Origin: Lihuaxuella thermophila
GTDB taxonomy: Bacteria > Bacillota > Bacilli > Thermoactinomycetales > Thermoactinomycetaceae
DNA: 64,000 nucleotides
NCBI RefSeq assembly: GCF_900110165.1
Contig: NZ_FOCQ01000018.1
Coordinates: 1 to 64,000, forward strand
Direction of reading: 5' to 3'
A program made the position numbers and the translations under genes. How positions within the stretch are numbered: position 1 is the first letter of the stretch; each line of letters begins with the position of its first letter. This document shows positions 15,962-24,511 of the stretch, piece after piece. The notes under the pieces are model-generated. The model had not been told where the DNA came from, did no database searches, and was given only the letters and a program-made list of their open reading frames with translations.

Positions 15962-16933
15962 CTAAAATTCCTCATGCTCAACAGACGAGGGGACCTTTGC
16001 TTCTTGTTTGTAAAACACTTGGTATAAGGAAAACAGATTGGAAATAAGAGAAGACGGTATATTGGCGTAGGACCTCAATAAATAGGTGTTCAACTCCGGG
16101 TCATCGATTTTCCCATAATCTGAATAAACCAGCAACGGCAGTTGACGGCTATGTTGTTTCAACATTTGCGCCAATATTCCCACGCTTGATTGGTAACCAC
16201 CCTCATTGGTTTTAGGATATCGGTAAATAATAATGTCGAACTCGTTATTTTGCAATTCCTTCGCTATTTCTGCCTTGTCAAAAGGTTTTACGGTAGTTTT
16301 ATATACCTGCTTGTTCAGGATCTTTAATTCATTTTCTTCCATCTTTTTGATTTCGTCTTCCGGACCTGTGACCAAAACTCTGACTTTCTTATTTTTCAAC
16401 TCTTTGTCAATCAGTTCATTGAGTGCCTCCAGACTTTCCTTATAAGTGTCCATTTCTTCATTAATCAGTTGTGCTGCAACTTTTTCCATTTCCTTTTGAA
16501 ACTTCTTCCTTACTTTCTCCGTAAACTCGTATTCCAGTTGATTTAGTCGATCTTGCATTTCTTTTTTCATCGTATTAATCTGATCATCAAGTTCTTTTCG
16601 GGACTGCCCAACTTTAAAATAGAAGATAAACCCAACTATTGTAATGGATAGACCTGCAACTCCAATAATGCCGGTCAACAAGCCGAGATAAATATTAAAC
16701 GTATTGGTTAAGGACTCCCGTTCTTTTTGGACCGATTCCCGAAAATTTTTTACCTCCTCTTTCAGAAAATCGTAGTTCTCTCCCTTCGCCTTCAACCTTT
16801 CCATTTCCGCTTCCAATTCGGCCATTTTCTGTTCAGGGGTTTTTGCTTCTTCGGCATAGACATGTATGGTGTGTGAAAAAAGGAAGAAAAAGAGGCAACA
16901 AACCATCATCAGCCCGTTTCGCAATCTCAACAC
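15962..16933 (-). CDS. Type III-B-linked membrane protein: signal peptide, coiled coils, one TM helix, Rossmann-like cytosolic domain
   Basis: I do not recognise the family. The protein has 323 residues from GTG 16933 (AAAGGAG six bases upstream). Residues 1-27 are a signal peptide ending HVYA. Residues 30-80 are a charged coiled coil and 83-106 a membrane helix (LGLLTGIIGVAGLSITIVG core). Residues 108-182 are a second coiled coil. Residues 183-308 look like alternating strands and helices: KVRVLVTGPEDE, EFDIIIYRYP and LPLLVYSDYGKIDD are hydrophobic strands each followed by a loop, as in receiver, TIR-like or CARF-like Rossmann folds. The predicted topology puts the C-terminal domain in the cytosol. 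It lies upstream of cmr1 in the same direction. A role as ancillary effector or sensor of the HD-less Cmr system is inference from position and architecture. Confidence 0.7.
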   Translation of the reverse strand: MLRLRNGLMMVCCLFFFLFSHTIHVYAEEAKTPEQKMAELEAEMERLKAKGENYDFLKEEVKNFRESVQKERESLTNTFNIYLGLLTGIIGVAGLSITIVGFIFYFKVGQSRKELDDQINTMKKEMQDRLNQLEYEFTEKVRKKFQKEMEKVAAQLINEEMDTYKESLEALNELIDKELKNKKVRVLVTGPEDEIKKMEENELKILNKQVYKTTVKPFDKAEIAKELQNNEFDIIIYRYPKTNEGGYQSSVGILAQMLKQHSRQLPLLVYSDYGKIDDPELNTYLLRSYANIPSSLISNLFSLYQVFYKQEAKVPSSVEHEEF

Positions 16934-17206
16934 GATCGGCTCCTTTCGTGATGGAATTATTAATTTTTAATCTATAGATTGGATTTTATACCTGGAAAAA
17001 TATTTTGAAAAGGGGAACATGAGGGAGTTATATAAAATAATGACCTTTTCCATGGATCACCAGGTGTTCAGCCCGGATAATTTTGCTACATGGATCTCCG
17101 CAAAAAAAGTGAGCCATTGTGACAACCTCAGTGAAATAGGAGTCGGCCTCCCCATCAAGGATGTGTCAACAATGACTCAAGTTCAGATTCGTATGCTCGA
17201 TCTCTC

Positions 17207-18577
17207 TTATTCCCTAATCCTGCATTTATTCGCCGGATCCCCGCTGTCCGGACGACGGACCCATCCGCTCTCTATCGGTTTCTTGCCCTTCTCCACCCAG
17301 TTTTCCAATTGTTCAAAGGCTTCACGATAACAGGGGAGAATGGGGCGCAACCGGTCGGGGTATTGATCATAGAGCGAATCTACGTGCGTTCCGCCTTCAA
17401 TCACATAATAGCGGTGCAGATGGGAACGACCCGCTTCCTGCACCAGGTTGCGATACACATTGGAATCGGTGCGGATCGGCAGAAGAGCGTCCATGTTGCC
17501 GTGAAGAGTGATCAGCGGTTTGCCGATGTTTCCGCTGAGGGAGACTTTTTCGACAGCCTTTTTTACCGACTCCGGCCGGCTTTGATAATCATAATCCGCG
17601 TCGCAGTTGGGAGTCCCCGGCCGGCAAAAGGGAATTCCCGCCTCCAGATCGCCGTCATAATCCGGATCAAACTCTTCCCGGTAGATCCGCTGGGTGAGAT
17701 CCCAATAATAAGTATAATGATACTCCCAGAGAAACTCCGAGCCCGGTTCAAACCCCGCCTGGATCATCGCATCTTGGGCGGATTTGTCCCCGGTCTCCCG
17801 GTAATTCGGATAATGGCGCAAAGCGGGCGGCAGGTATGTTAGCAGGTTGGGCCCTTCGGACCGGAACAGGGTCCCTTCCCAATCGACGCCTCCGTCATAC
17901 AATTCGGGATGGTTTTCCAGCGCATATCGTGTCAGATATCCGCCGTTGGAAATTCCTGTCATGTACGTATATCGGGGATAATGGCCATATCGTTGGCGCA
18001 CGACCTCCTTCGCCGCCTTGGTCAGCTGGGTCACCCGCTGATGCCATTCGGCCACCGCATCTCCGGGCTGTTCCCCGTCCCGGTAAAATGTGGCACCATT
18101 GTTTCCTTTATCCGTAGAAGCAAAGGCATAACCACGGGACAATGCCCAGTCGCTGATCAGGAAATCGAGCGAGTATTGGCGGCGGACGCCCGGAGCTCCG
18201 GTGATGATGAGTTTGCCGTTCCAGCGCTGGGGAAGCCGGATGACAAACTGGGCATCATGGTTCCAGCCGTGATGGGGATTAAAAGCTGAGGTGTCCGGGA
18301 AATATCCGTTGATCTGAATCCCGGGGACCGGACCGGTGGGATTTTTCGTCCGGTTTGAGTGAAGTCCGGCCCAGTCCGAGGCGTCCGTGAGTCCGGACTT
18401 TAGCAGGCCGGGGGTCATCAAATCATTCAGGCAGAAAAGTTCCTGCTTTTCAGCTCCCGGAACACGGATCGGCTTCTCATGGCAACCGGACGCCCGGGCC
18501 GGTCCCCCCGGAAAGAACGAAGAGAACAACACAGATAATACCATCAGCAAAACGACTAGCATGTATCTGAATGGCAA
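17207..18577 (-). CDS. Secreted tannase/3HB-oligomer-hydrolase-like alpha/beta hydrolase
   Basis: The exported hydrolase has 456 residues. TTG 18577 follows AAGGGGG by eight bases. The signal peptide is residues 1-29, ending ARAS. The nucleophile motif is TGISNGGYLTRY, with likely acid Asp in HGNMDALLPI and His in EGGTHVDSLYD. Two Cys in CRPGTPNCD and others may form disulfides. The DADYDYQSRPESVKKAVE region and overall length are like tannase/feruloyl-esterase-family or 3-hydroxybutyrate oligomer hydrolase proteins. The PHB-depolymerase-like gene 148 bases upstream favours polyester or ester breakdown outside the cell. Substrate is uncertain. Confidence 0.7.
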   Translation of the reverse strand: MPFRYMLVVLLMVLSVLFSSFFPGGPARASGCHEKPIRVPGAEKQELFCLNDLMTPGLLKSGLTDASDWAGLHSNRTKNPTGPVPGIQINGYFPDTSAFNPHHGWNHDAQFVIRLPQRWNGKLIITGAPGVRRQYSLDFLISDWALSRGYAFASTDKGNNGATFYRDGEQPGDAVAEWHQRVTQLTKAAKEVVRQRYGHYPRYTYMTGISNGGYLTRYALENHPELYDGGVDWEGTLFRSEGPNLLTYLPPALRHYPNYRETGDKSAQDAMIQAGFEPGSEFLWEYHYTYYWDLTQRIYREEFDPDYDGDLEAGIPFCRPGTPNCDADYDYQSRPESVKKAVEKVSLSGNIGKPLITLHGNMDALLPIRTDSNVYRNLVQEAGRSHLHRYYVIEGGTHVDSLYDQYPDRLRPILPCYREAFEQLENWVEKGKKPIESGWVRRPDSGDPANKCRIRE

Positions 18578-18610
18578 AACGATTCCCCCTTAAAGGTTCG
18601 ATCAAATACG

Positions 18611-18672
18611 GGACCCCGGCGCCGCGGGAGCCTGATGGCCTTGTCCGCTTCGCGGGAAGACGGCCGGGGTCC
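18611..18672 (-). other. Long GC-rich inverted repeat in the leader of the hydrolase gene
   Basis: GGACCCCGGC (18611-18620) and GCCGGGGTCC (18663-18672) are perfect 10-base arms, with an inner pair of CCGCG/CGCGG arms. It ends 34 bases upstream of the TTG start of the 17207-18577 gene. No U-tract follows on the minus strand, so it is not a standard terminator. It may be a structured leader or an RNA-stability element. Confidence 0.5.
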
Positions 18673-18715
18673 AGACTGAACAATCCTCTGAATTAGATTG
18701 AAATGTCCGTTTATT

Positions 18716-18729
18716 TGAAAGCGCTTTAC
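18716..18729. promoter_or_regulatory. Cre-like (CcpA) operator candidate
   Basis: TGAAAGCGCTTTAC contains the perfect palindrome AAAGCGCTTT and agrees with the catabolite-responsive element consensus at 12 of 14 positions. It overlaps the stop codon of the PHB-depolymerase-like gene and lies about 140 bases upstream of the next hydrolase gene, where it could cause carbon catabolite repression. Confidence 0.4.
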
Positions 18730-19727
18730 TTTGGATGGTTGACAAAAAAGCTCCACATCATCGAACTGGCTTCCGGCCCCGCCGGATCGGTGTAAGTACC
18801 CGCCGTACTGCCGCCTGACCAGGCATGTCCCATTCCGTTTACCATGATTTTTTCCATCACGACATTTCCGTTTTGATCCTTATAGAGGTAGCGTGTATAA
18901 GTTCTTCCGTTGGGTACGGAACCGTTCATTGTGACATCCGCTTGATCATCAATATGGTTGTTATCGACTCCGTCACCGGCCCGGTCGTTGGTTTGCGCCC
19001 ATTGAGAGATGACTTGATGGCCGTTTACCGGATAAACCGTGTAATCGGATGTACCGTGAAAGACAATCACCGGAACCACCCGCGCATGACTGCCCATCGC
19101 CTGATAGGCCAAGTTCCCCTGTTGTACCGGGTCAGGTCCTCCGTTAATCATGGCCATGTAAGCAGATGTCATCGAGGTCGCCGCCTTGTATTCCAAACCG
19201 GAGCCAACCCCGATCGCTGCAAACACATCCGGGTAAGTGGCTCCCATGATCACACTCATGGCTCCGCCCGCAGACAACCCGGCTGCATACACACGCCGAC
19301 TGTCCACCGAGTAATTCCGCTTAACGTCTTCCACAACGCCTGCAATCGAGGCCGGTTCCCCCCGCCCCCGGGACTGGTGATTGGAATCAAACCAATTCCA
19401 GCATTTATTCAGGTTTGCTGAAGAAGGCTGTTCGGGATAAGCAACCAAGAAGTTGTTCTGCTCCGCATACACATTCATTTCCGTTCCTGCAGCAAAATCA
19501 TCCGGGTTTTGGGTGCAACCGTGAAGCATGACGACCAGCGGCAAAGGGGTACTGCCATTATAGCCGGAAGGGATATACAATTTGTACACACGTCCGTCCG
19601 GCGCAGTATCCCGAATAAATTGCCCCGCCGCATGAACCGGTGTTGTGAACATCCCTGTTCCGATGAGTGACGTCACCAACGCAAGGAGGAACATCCACCT
19701 GAACAAACCATTTTTTCCCCTCATCAT
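18726..19727 (-). CDS. Secreted PHB-depolymerase-family esterase
   Basis: This extracellular serine esterase of the polyhydroxybutyrate depolymerase/LpqC family has 333 residues. The signal peptide ends PVHAA at about residue 34. The conserved MLHGCTQNPDDFAAGTEMN oxyanion-hole region is followed by NKCWNWFDSNHQ and the nucleophile motif AAGLSAGGAMS (G-x-S-x-G). Late in the protein, FHGTSDYTVYPVNG (acid) and MVNGMGHAWSGG (His) complete the triad. It ends without a substrate-binding domain, so this is the short single-domain type active on short polyesters or acetylated polymers. Start ATG 19727 (or 19724) follows a GGGGGATGA site. It lies upstream of a second secreted hydrolase. Confidence 0.88.
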   Translation of the reverse strand: MMRGKNGLFRWMFLLALVTSLIGTGMFTTPVHAAGQFIRDTAPDGRVYKLYIPSGYNGSTPLPLVVMLHGCTQNPDDFAAGTEMNVYAEQNNFLVAYPEQPSSANLNKCWNWFDSNHQSRGRGEPASIAGVVEDVKRNYSVDSRRVYAAGLSAGGAMSVIMGATYPDVFAAIGVGSGLEYKAATSMTSAYMAMINGGPDPVQQGNLAYQAMGSHARVVPVIVFHGTSDYTVYPVNGHQVISQWAQTNDRAGDGVDNNHIDDQADVTMNGSVPNGRTYTRYLYKDQNGNVVMEKIMVNGMGHAWSGGSTAGTYTDPAGPEASSMMWSFFVNHPK

Positions 19728-20073
19728 TCATCCCCCCGAAAGCGCATGAACATAAGTCAATGTAAGCCCTTTCACCCATAGAAACCATCGTTTGACGGAG
19801 ATTTGAAGAAAACGTTTCTGATCTATTATCCAGCAAATTTAATGCCAATTGTTTAAAAGTGATGGGACATAAGCATATGTACAAATTTCCGGAAAGTGGC
19901 CGGAGATGTTCCCATAAATACTGTTGATGAAACGAATCTCCCCATGTCCAAACAACCGCACCAAATTCCAAATTTTCGGAATGAAGAGCCAAAAAACAAA
20001 GGTTATATAACCATGAATGATCACTCTTTTTTTATGATCGGTTTGACACCGTGCCAATGGAGGAATATGTTTT

Positions 20074-20132
20074 CCGGCGAAACGACTCTGCCACTGCACT
20101 CACGCGAAGACGGAAAACCATTTCCGGAGCGG
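20074..20132 (+). repeat. REP-like intergenic repeat, copy 1
   Basis: It shares GACTCTGCCACTGCA and CGGAAAACCATTTCCGGAGCGG-type segments with the inverted copy at 26452-26512, at the same spacing. The core CGGAAA-ACCA-TTTCCG is a perfect hairpin. Overall identity over about 60 bases is roughly 80 percent by eye. Confidence 0.75.
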
Positions 20133-20224
20133 GGTTCATCCCAGAGGTAGTATCAAACTGTCATGGGCTCTATCCTTTGCAATCTCCATAAGCAGAGCCG
20201 GCGGAGAAATCTTTTTGGTGACGA

Positions 20225-20292
20225 GTGACTCTGCCACCGCATCGGAACGGATTCTCAAAAGATTTCGGAACTAGGGGAAAACCGTTTCCACT
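20225..20292 (+). repeat. REP-like intergenic repeat, degenerate copy
   Basis: It contains GACTCTGCCACCGCATCGGA and GAAAACCGTTTC, matching the two conserved blocks of the copies at 20074 and 26452, with extra sequence between. The hairpin GAAA-ACCG-TTTC is kept although the loop base changed. Confidence 0.5.
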
Positions 20293-20629
20293 TTCATTCA
20301 TGGTTTGTGTCAAGTAGCCATGATCGTATTCTGTAAAAGTGTGCTTTGAAAAAAGAGTGTTTCTGTGGTGGTGCTTTCGGGGCGGTTGGCCGTGTTGTTC
20401 TTCGTGCTCTTGAGGCCGGCATGAAGTAAAAACTTGTCGCTCCGGCCCCTCACTGTCGGGCGCGGATCCAACCCGCTGCCGCTTCAGACACGCGATCCGC
20501 TTCCTCCTCCGTTCAGGGCCTCCGCCGGGGACGGCCTCACAGGCACTACGTCCAGTCACGGCCTCCCTGCACGATCTTGCGTTTCATCTCCAGATTGACT
20601 CATCCCGGCAAACCCGGATTCCTTTTTTC

Positions 20630-22231
20630 TCACACGTTTGACAGCTTGTAGGCCATGAGAGCCAATTGCAGTTTCATCCGGTCATCGGCCGACTGAAGAT
20701 TTAATCCTGTGATCTTTTCAATCTGCTTCAGCCTGTACTTTAATGTGTGGCGGTGAATAAAAAGTTCGGCAGCCGTGTTCTGGATGTTCTGGTTGTGCAT
20801 GAGAAAAGTTTCCAATGTGTAAAGGAGATCCGTTCCCTTCCGGTGAATCAGGCCGCCCAGGTGTTCTTCATAAAATTGTTGCAAGTTGACGCCCGACTCC
20901 CTCATATGAATCAGCAGATGGTACAAGCCTAAGTCGTCATAATGAATGACCGGTTTGGATTTGGCCAGGAGCTTGGAGTAATGAAGGGCATACTCCGCTT
21001 CCCGCGCGCTTTGCGTCAGTTGGCGGAGATTTCGGTAGGCTCTTCCGATTCCGATTTTCAGCGGTTCATCCGGATCCAGGCGGTTCCACCTGTCCAGAAT
21101 GAGTTCAGCCAGTTCGATCGTCTCTTTTTTGGCCTGTTGGGCCCGGCCGGCCACCACTTCGGTCAACACGATCACGGAATCCATCTTGCCCTGCAGGATG
21201 GCCTGCCGCCCTTTTTGTTTCATGATCTGGCTGATGATCTGGCTCAGATAATAGCCTTTTTCCTTTGCCGCAGGAAATTGAATGTGGAGAACCGCCTGGT
21301 TGAGAGCGAGATTGAAGCCCAGTTTCTTTCCCCGTTCCAATGTCTTGGATTCACTTTTGAAGTTTTGATTGAAGATCTCTTCCAAAAAATCGCCTTGCAG
21401 CCGAATTTTTGTCTCTTCCACGGCTTTTAGCATTAAATATTCGATGGCATATACGGTGGCCGCATGTTCGATGGCGATATAATCCAGCTCCTGCCACTCA
21501 TCCTTCTCCTTAATCGCCATGATATATCCGAAGTTGACTTCATTGGCGATGATCGGGTGAATGACGATCATGACGTTCTGTTCCTGCAATTCCACCCGTT
21601 CCTGAAGGGTCTGGACCGGCTCTATTTCCCGATGCTTGATTTTGACTCTCATGTCATCCAAACACTCAATCCAATCATGGATGAGATAACGGTGGGAAAT
21701 CTCCAAAAATTCATTAAAGAGGATAATGCTGCCCTGAATCAGGGAGGAGAGCGTTTTGGTAATGGGAGCATCCCCCTGGCTCCCCAAAACCAGTTGGGTA
21801 AATTGTTTGTGAATGCTTAGTGAATACTCCAGGGATTGCATCTGATTATTGACAATCTGCTCCAGGATGGCTTTGGTGATCATCGAAAAATTAATGTCCG
21901 TCGGAATTTCAATTAACGGAAGAGCATGCCGGTTCGCGAGTTCAATAAAGCTGTCCGGGATCTCCCGCAGATAAAATCCGGTATAGATGGCCACACCGGA
22001 CAATTTTTTCATCGACAAGAGCTTGTGGAATTCATTTCGTTTTTGTTCGCTCTCCATCAATCCGTATCCGGTGGTAATCAAAAATTCTCCCTCTTGCAAC
22101 CGGTGAATATCTTCCAGCACTTCCACAATGGTCACCCATTTGATGGGATGATGAACTCCCTGGTGACCGGCAACCAGCCGGGTCCTTTTCATCACGGGCA
22201 ATTGCAATGCTTCTTGTATGCTGATGGCCAT
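20630..22231 (-). CDS. PucR-family transcriptional regulator
   Basis: The 533-residue activator-type regulator has three parts. The N-terminal PucR sensor (residues 1-125) begins MAISIQEALQLPVMKRTRLVAG and continues HHPIKWVTIVEVLEDIHRLQEGEFLITTG. The middle part (about 300-420) resembles the CdaR GGDEF-like domain (PLKIGIGRAYRNLRQLTQSAREAEYAL). The C-terminal HTH_30 segment is YTLETFLMHNQNIQNTAAEL, then FIHRHTLKYRLKQIEKITG. PucR proteins control purine, amine or amino-acid catabolism. It diverges from the aminotransferase/CoA-transferase operon at 22435 with a 203-base shared region containing a palindrome, so that operon is its likely target. The ligand is unknown. Confidence 0.93.
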   Translation of the reverse strand: MAISIQEALQLPVMKRTRLVAGHQGVHHPIKWVTIVEVLEDIHRLQEGEFLITTGYGLMESEQKRNEFHKLLSMKKLSGVAIYTGFYLREIPDSFIELANRHALPLIEIPTDINFSMITKAILEQIVNNQMQSLEYSLSIHKQFTQLVLGSQGDAPITKTLSSLIQGSIILFNEFLEISHRYLIHDWIECLDDMRVKIKHREIEPVQTLQERVELQEQNVMIVIHPIIANEVNFGYIMAIKEKDEWQELDYIAIEHAATVYAIEYLMLKAVEETKIRLQGDFLEEIFNQNFKSESKTLERGKKLGFNLALNQAVLHIQFPAAKEKGYYLSQIISQIMKQKGRQAILQGKMDSVIVLTEVVAGRAQQAKKETIELAELILDRWNRLDPDEPLKIGIGRAYRNLRQLTQSAREAEYALHYSKLLAKSKPVIHYDDLGLYHLLIHMRESGVNLQQFYEEHLGGLIHRKGTDLLYTLETFLMHNQNIQNTAAELFIHRHTLKYRLKQIEKITGLNLQSADDRMKLQLALMAYKLSNV

Positions 22232-22318
22232 AGCTGATCCCTTCCCCCGGTAAATTTCTGGGTTTTTGTATATAACGGACAGAAAAACGGGATGATCAAC
22301 GGATTTTGTTTAATCCAA

Positions 22319-22335
22319 TTATACATGATGTATAA
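22319..22335. promoter_or_regulatory. 17-base palindrome between pucR-type gene and aminotransferase operon
   Basis: TTATACATGATGTATAA is a perfect palindrome with a single central base, 87 bases upstream of the pucR start and 99 upstream of the operon's first ATG. It is a candidate operator for the divergent promoters. The regulator bound is inferred, not shown. Confidence 0.5.
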
Positions 22336-22434
22336 AAATCATTTGTCGATTTTCAATTCTATGGACAATAGTAAATAAAAAAATTTTCTCATATGCTGAA
22401 AGTACTCAGGCACAGGATGAAGGAGGCAGGAGCG

Positions 22435-23799
22435 ATGAACCGCACTTATTTGATCAAGCCGGTTTTGGATTACGATTATCCGACGGCTGTATACGGTGAA
22501 GGCATCTACCTGTATGACCACACAGGAAAACAATATATCGACGGTTCTTCCGGTGCGGTGACAGCCAGTATCGGGCACAGGGTGAAAGAGGTGGTGGAAG
22601 CCATGATCGCCCAGGCAAATCAAGTCTCTTTCACTTATCGCTCTCAGTTTACCAATGAACCTGCCGAAAAATTGGCAAAGAAACTGAGCGAATGGGCCCC
22701 GGGGGATCTCAATTGGTCGTTTTTTGTCAACAGCGGATCGGAAGCGACAGAGACGGCCATGAAGATCGCCATTCAATACTGGCAGGAAAGAGGATACGGG
22801 CGGAAAAACAAAGTCCTTTCCCGCTGGATGAGTTATCACGGAATTACGTTGGGCGCTTTGTCGATGTCGGGCCATGTGCTGAGAAGGAAGCGATTCATCC
22901 CGCTGCTGGAGGATTTCCCCAGCGCTTCCCCTCCTTATTGCTATCGGTGTCCTTTTAACAGTACGTATCCCGGTTGCAATCTGATGTGTGCAAAGGAATT
23001 GGAAACTGCCATCAAAAGGATCGGCGCGGAAAATATCGCCGCCTTTATCGCAGAGCCCATTATCGGTGCATCCGGCGGAGCGGTGACCCCTCCTGACGGT
23101 TATTACCAGGAAATCAAGGCGATCTGTGAGCGAAACGAGATCCTCTTTATCGCGGATGAAGTGATGACCGGGATCGGCCGCACCGGAAAGAGGTTTGCGG
23201 TGGAGCACTGGGGGGTCGTACCGGATCTCATCGCGCTCGGCAAAGGGATGAGTGCCGGATATACGCCCATCGCCGCCACCCTGGTGAGCGACCGTGTCAT
23301 GGAACCGATTCTCAGAGGTTCCAAGGCGATCATGGCCGGCCACACCTATAGTGCCAATCCCCAATCAGCGGCGGTGTCCCTGGCCGTATTGGAGTATATC
23401 GAGAAACACCGTCTGGTGGAAGCAGCCGCGGAGCAGGGCCAATACTTGATGGAAAAATTGCAGCAGCTGGCAAATATGTTTGAAATGGTTGGCGATGTCC
23501 GGGGAAAAGGGCTGTTGCTCGGAATGGAGTTTGTTGCCGATCGGTTATTAAAGACCCCATTCCATCCGGAAACAGACGTCACCAACCGGATCGTCGCCCG
23601 GGCATTTGAAAAGGGATTGCTCGTCTACCCGGCCGCAGGAGGAATCGACGGGGCGGGCGATGCCGTCCTCATTGCCCCTCCGCTGGTCATTCAAAAAGCG
23701 GAGATTGACCGCCTGGTTTCCATTCTGGAAGACACGATTCGGGAAGTGGAGTCCGAATTGCGGTCGGAAGGCTGGACAGGGCAACTGTTTGCCGGATAG
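22435..23799 (+). CDS. yodT: Class-III aminotransferase (YodT-like)
   Basis: The PLP-dependent omega/beta-amino-acid aminotransferase has 454 residues. ATG 22435 is used because GAAGGAGG lies nine bases upstream; a longer frame from 22393 has none. Motifs are VNSGSEATETAMKIA (phosphate-binding), YHGITLGALSMSG, LFIADEVMTGIGRTGKRF (cofactor-ring Asp) and IALGKGMSAGYTPIAA with the PLP Lys. A Cys-rich insert (CYRCPFNSTYPGCNLMC) stands out. In Bacillus subtilis yodT lies beside CoA-transferase genes yodS/R, M20 gene yodQ, the beta-lysine acetyltransferase and kamA, and the same set is here. It probably removes an amino group from a beta-lysine-derived intermediate. It heads a tightly spaced operon. 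Confidence 0.88.
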   Translation: MNRTYLIKPVLDYDYPTAVYGEGIYLYDHTGKQYIDGSSGAVTASIGHRVKEVVEAMIAQANQVSFTYRSQFTNEPAEKLAKKLSEWAPGDLNWSFFVNSGSEATETAMKIAIQYWQERGYGRKNKVLSRWMSYHGITLGALSMSGHVLRRKRFIPLLEDFPSASPPYCYRCPFNSTYPGCNLMCAKELETAIKRIGAENIAAFIAEPIIGASGGAVTPPDGYYQEIKAICERNEILFIADEVMTGIGRTGKRFAVEHWGVVPDLIALGKGMSAGYTPIAATLVSDRVMEPILRGSKAIMAGHTYSANPQSAAVSLAVLEYIEKHRLVEAAAEQGQYLMEKLQQLANMFEMVGDVRGKGLLLGMEFVADRLLKTPFHPETDVTNRIVARAFEKGLLVYPAAGGIDGAGDAVLIAPPLVIQKAEIDRLVSILEDTIREVESELRSEGWTGQLFAG

Positions 23800-23812
23800 G
23801 AGGAGGACTGTG

Positions 23813-24511
23813 ATGCAAACCGGAGCAAAGAAAAGGAATAAACTCGCAACTCTGGAAGAAGCTCTCACCCATATCCATGACGGCACAACGCTGATGTTCG
23901 GCGGCTTTGGAGGGGTTGGCAACCCGCCTACACTGGTGGAAGGCATTTTGCAAAAGGGAGTCAAGGATCTGACCCTGATCGGAAACGATGCGGGCTTCCC
24001 GGACATCGGCATCGGACGCCTGGTCAGCCGGGAGAGGGCAAAAAAATTGATCGCTTCGCACATCGGGTCCAACCCGGTCGCCGGGAAATTGATGACGGAA
24101 GGAAAGCTGGAGGTGGAGTTTTCCCCTCAGGGAACATTGGCTGAACGAATCAGAGCCGGCGGGGTCGGGCTGGGTGGAATCCTGGTCGATGTGGGCATCG
24201 GGACGATTGCCGAGGAAGGAAAAGAAAAAATCTCCATCGGCGGCAAGGAGTATCTGGTGGAGCCGGCACTCACTGCTGAGGTGGCGATCGTTTACGCCAG
24301 GAAAGCCGACCCGTTCGGAAATCTCGTCTATGACAAAAGCGCGCGCAATTTTAATCCGTTAGTGGCGATGGCCGGTGCGTTTACCATCGCCGAGGCGGAT
24401 GAGATTGTCCCGCTGGGCGAGCTGGACCCTGAATGTATTGTCACTCCGGGGGTATTTGTGGATATGGTGATCCAGAGCAAAGGGGTGAACTGGAAATGGG
24501 TGTGGGAGTAG
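23813..24511 (+). CDS. yodS: 3-oxoacid CoA-transferase, subunit A (YodS-like)
   Basis: Subunit A of a family I CoA transferase (acetoacetate/butyrate/succinyl type) has 232 residues. ATG 23813 follows AGGAGGA closely, 13 bases after the aminotransferase stop. Family features are DGTTLMFGGFGGVGNPPTLVE (glycine-rich CoA-site loop), IGSNPVAGKLMTEGKLEVEF, GTLAERIRAGG and the C-terminal TPGVFVDMV. It overlaps subunit B by 16 bases. It is expected to activate a 3-oxoacid for thiolysis by the thiolase encoded downstream. The same pair could use acetoacetate formed from 3-hydroxybutyrate. Confidence 0.92.
   Translation: MQTGAKKRNKLATLEEALTHIHDGTTLMFGGFGGVGNPPTLVEGILQKGVKDLTLIGNDAGFPDIGIGRLVSRERAKKLIASHIGSNPVAGKLMTEGKLEVEFSPQGTLAERIRAGGVGLGGILVDVGIGTIAEEGKEKISIGGKEYLVEPALTAEVAIVYARKADPFGNLVYDKSARNFNPLVAMAGAFTIAEADEIVPLGELDPECIVTPGVFVDMVIQSKGVNWKWVWE

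Larger units (their letters stand above)
19728..20629. other. 900-base intergenic region with dispersed repeats
   Basis: I see no convincing gene here. The frames present have no ribosome sites or family features. It contains a LacI-type palindrome-like site around 19806-19818 (core AAACGTTT), one good copy (20074-20132) and one degenerate copy (20225-20292) of a REP-like repeat, and the downstream flank of the pucR-type gene. Confidence 0.6.

Noticed and set aside
17019-17330. 103-residue plus-strand frame
   Set aside because: Its second half is antisense to the end of the secreted hydrolase gene and no ribosome site is present.
19558-19992. 144-residue minus-strand frame overlapping the PHB-depolymerase-like gene
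   Set aside because: It overlaps the signal-peptide region of a well-supported gene in another frame and has no start site.
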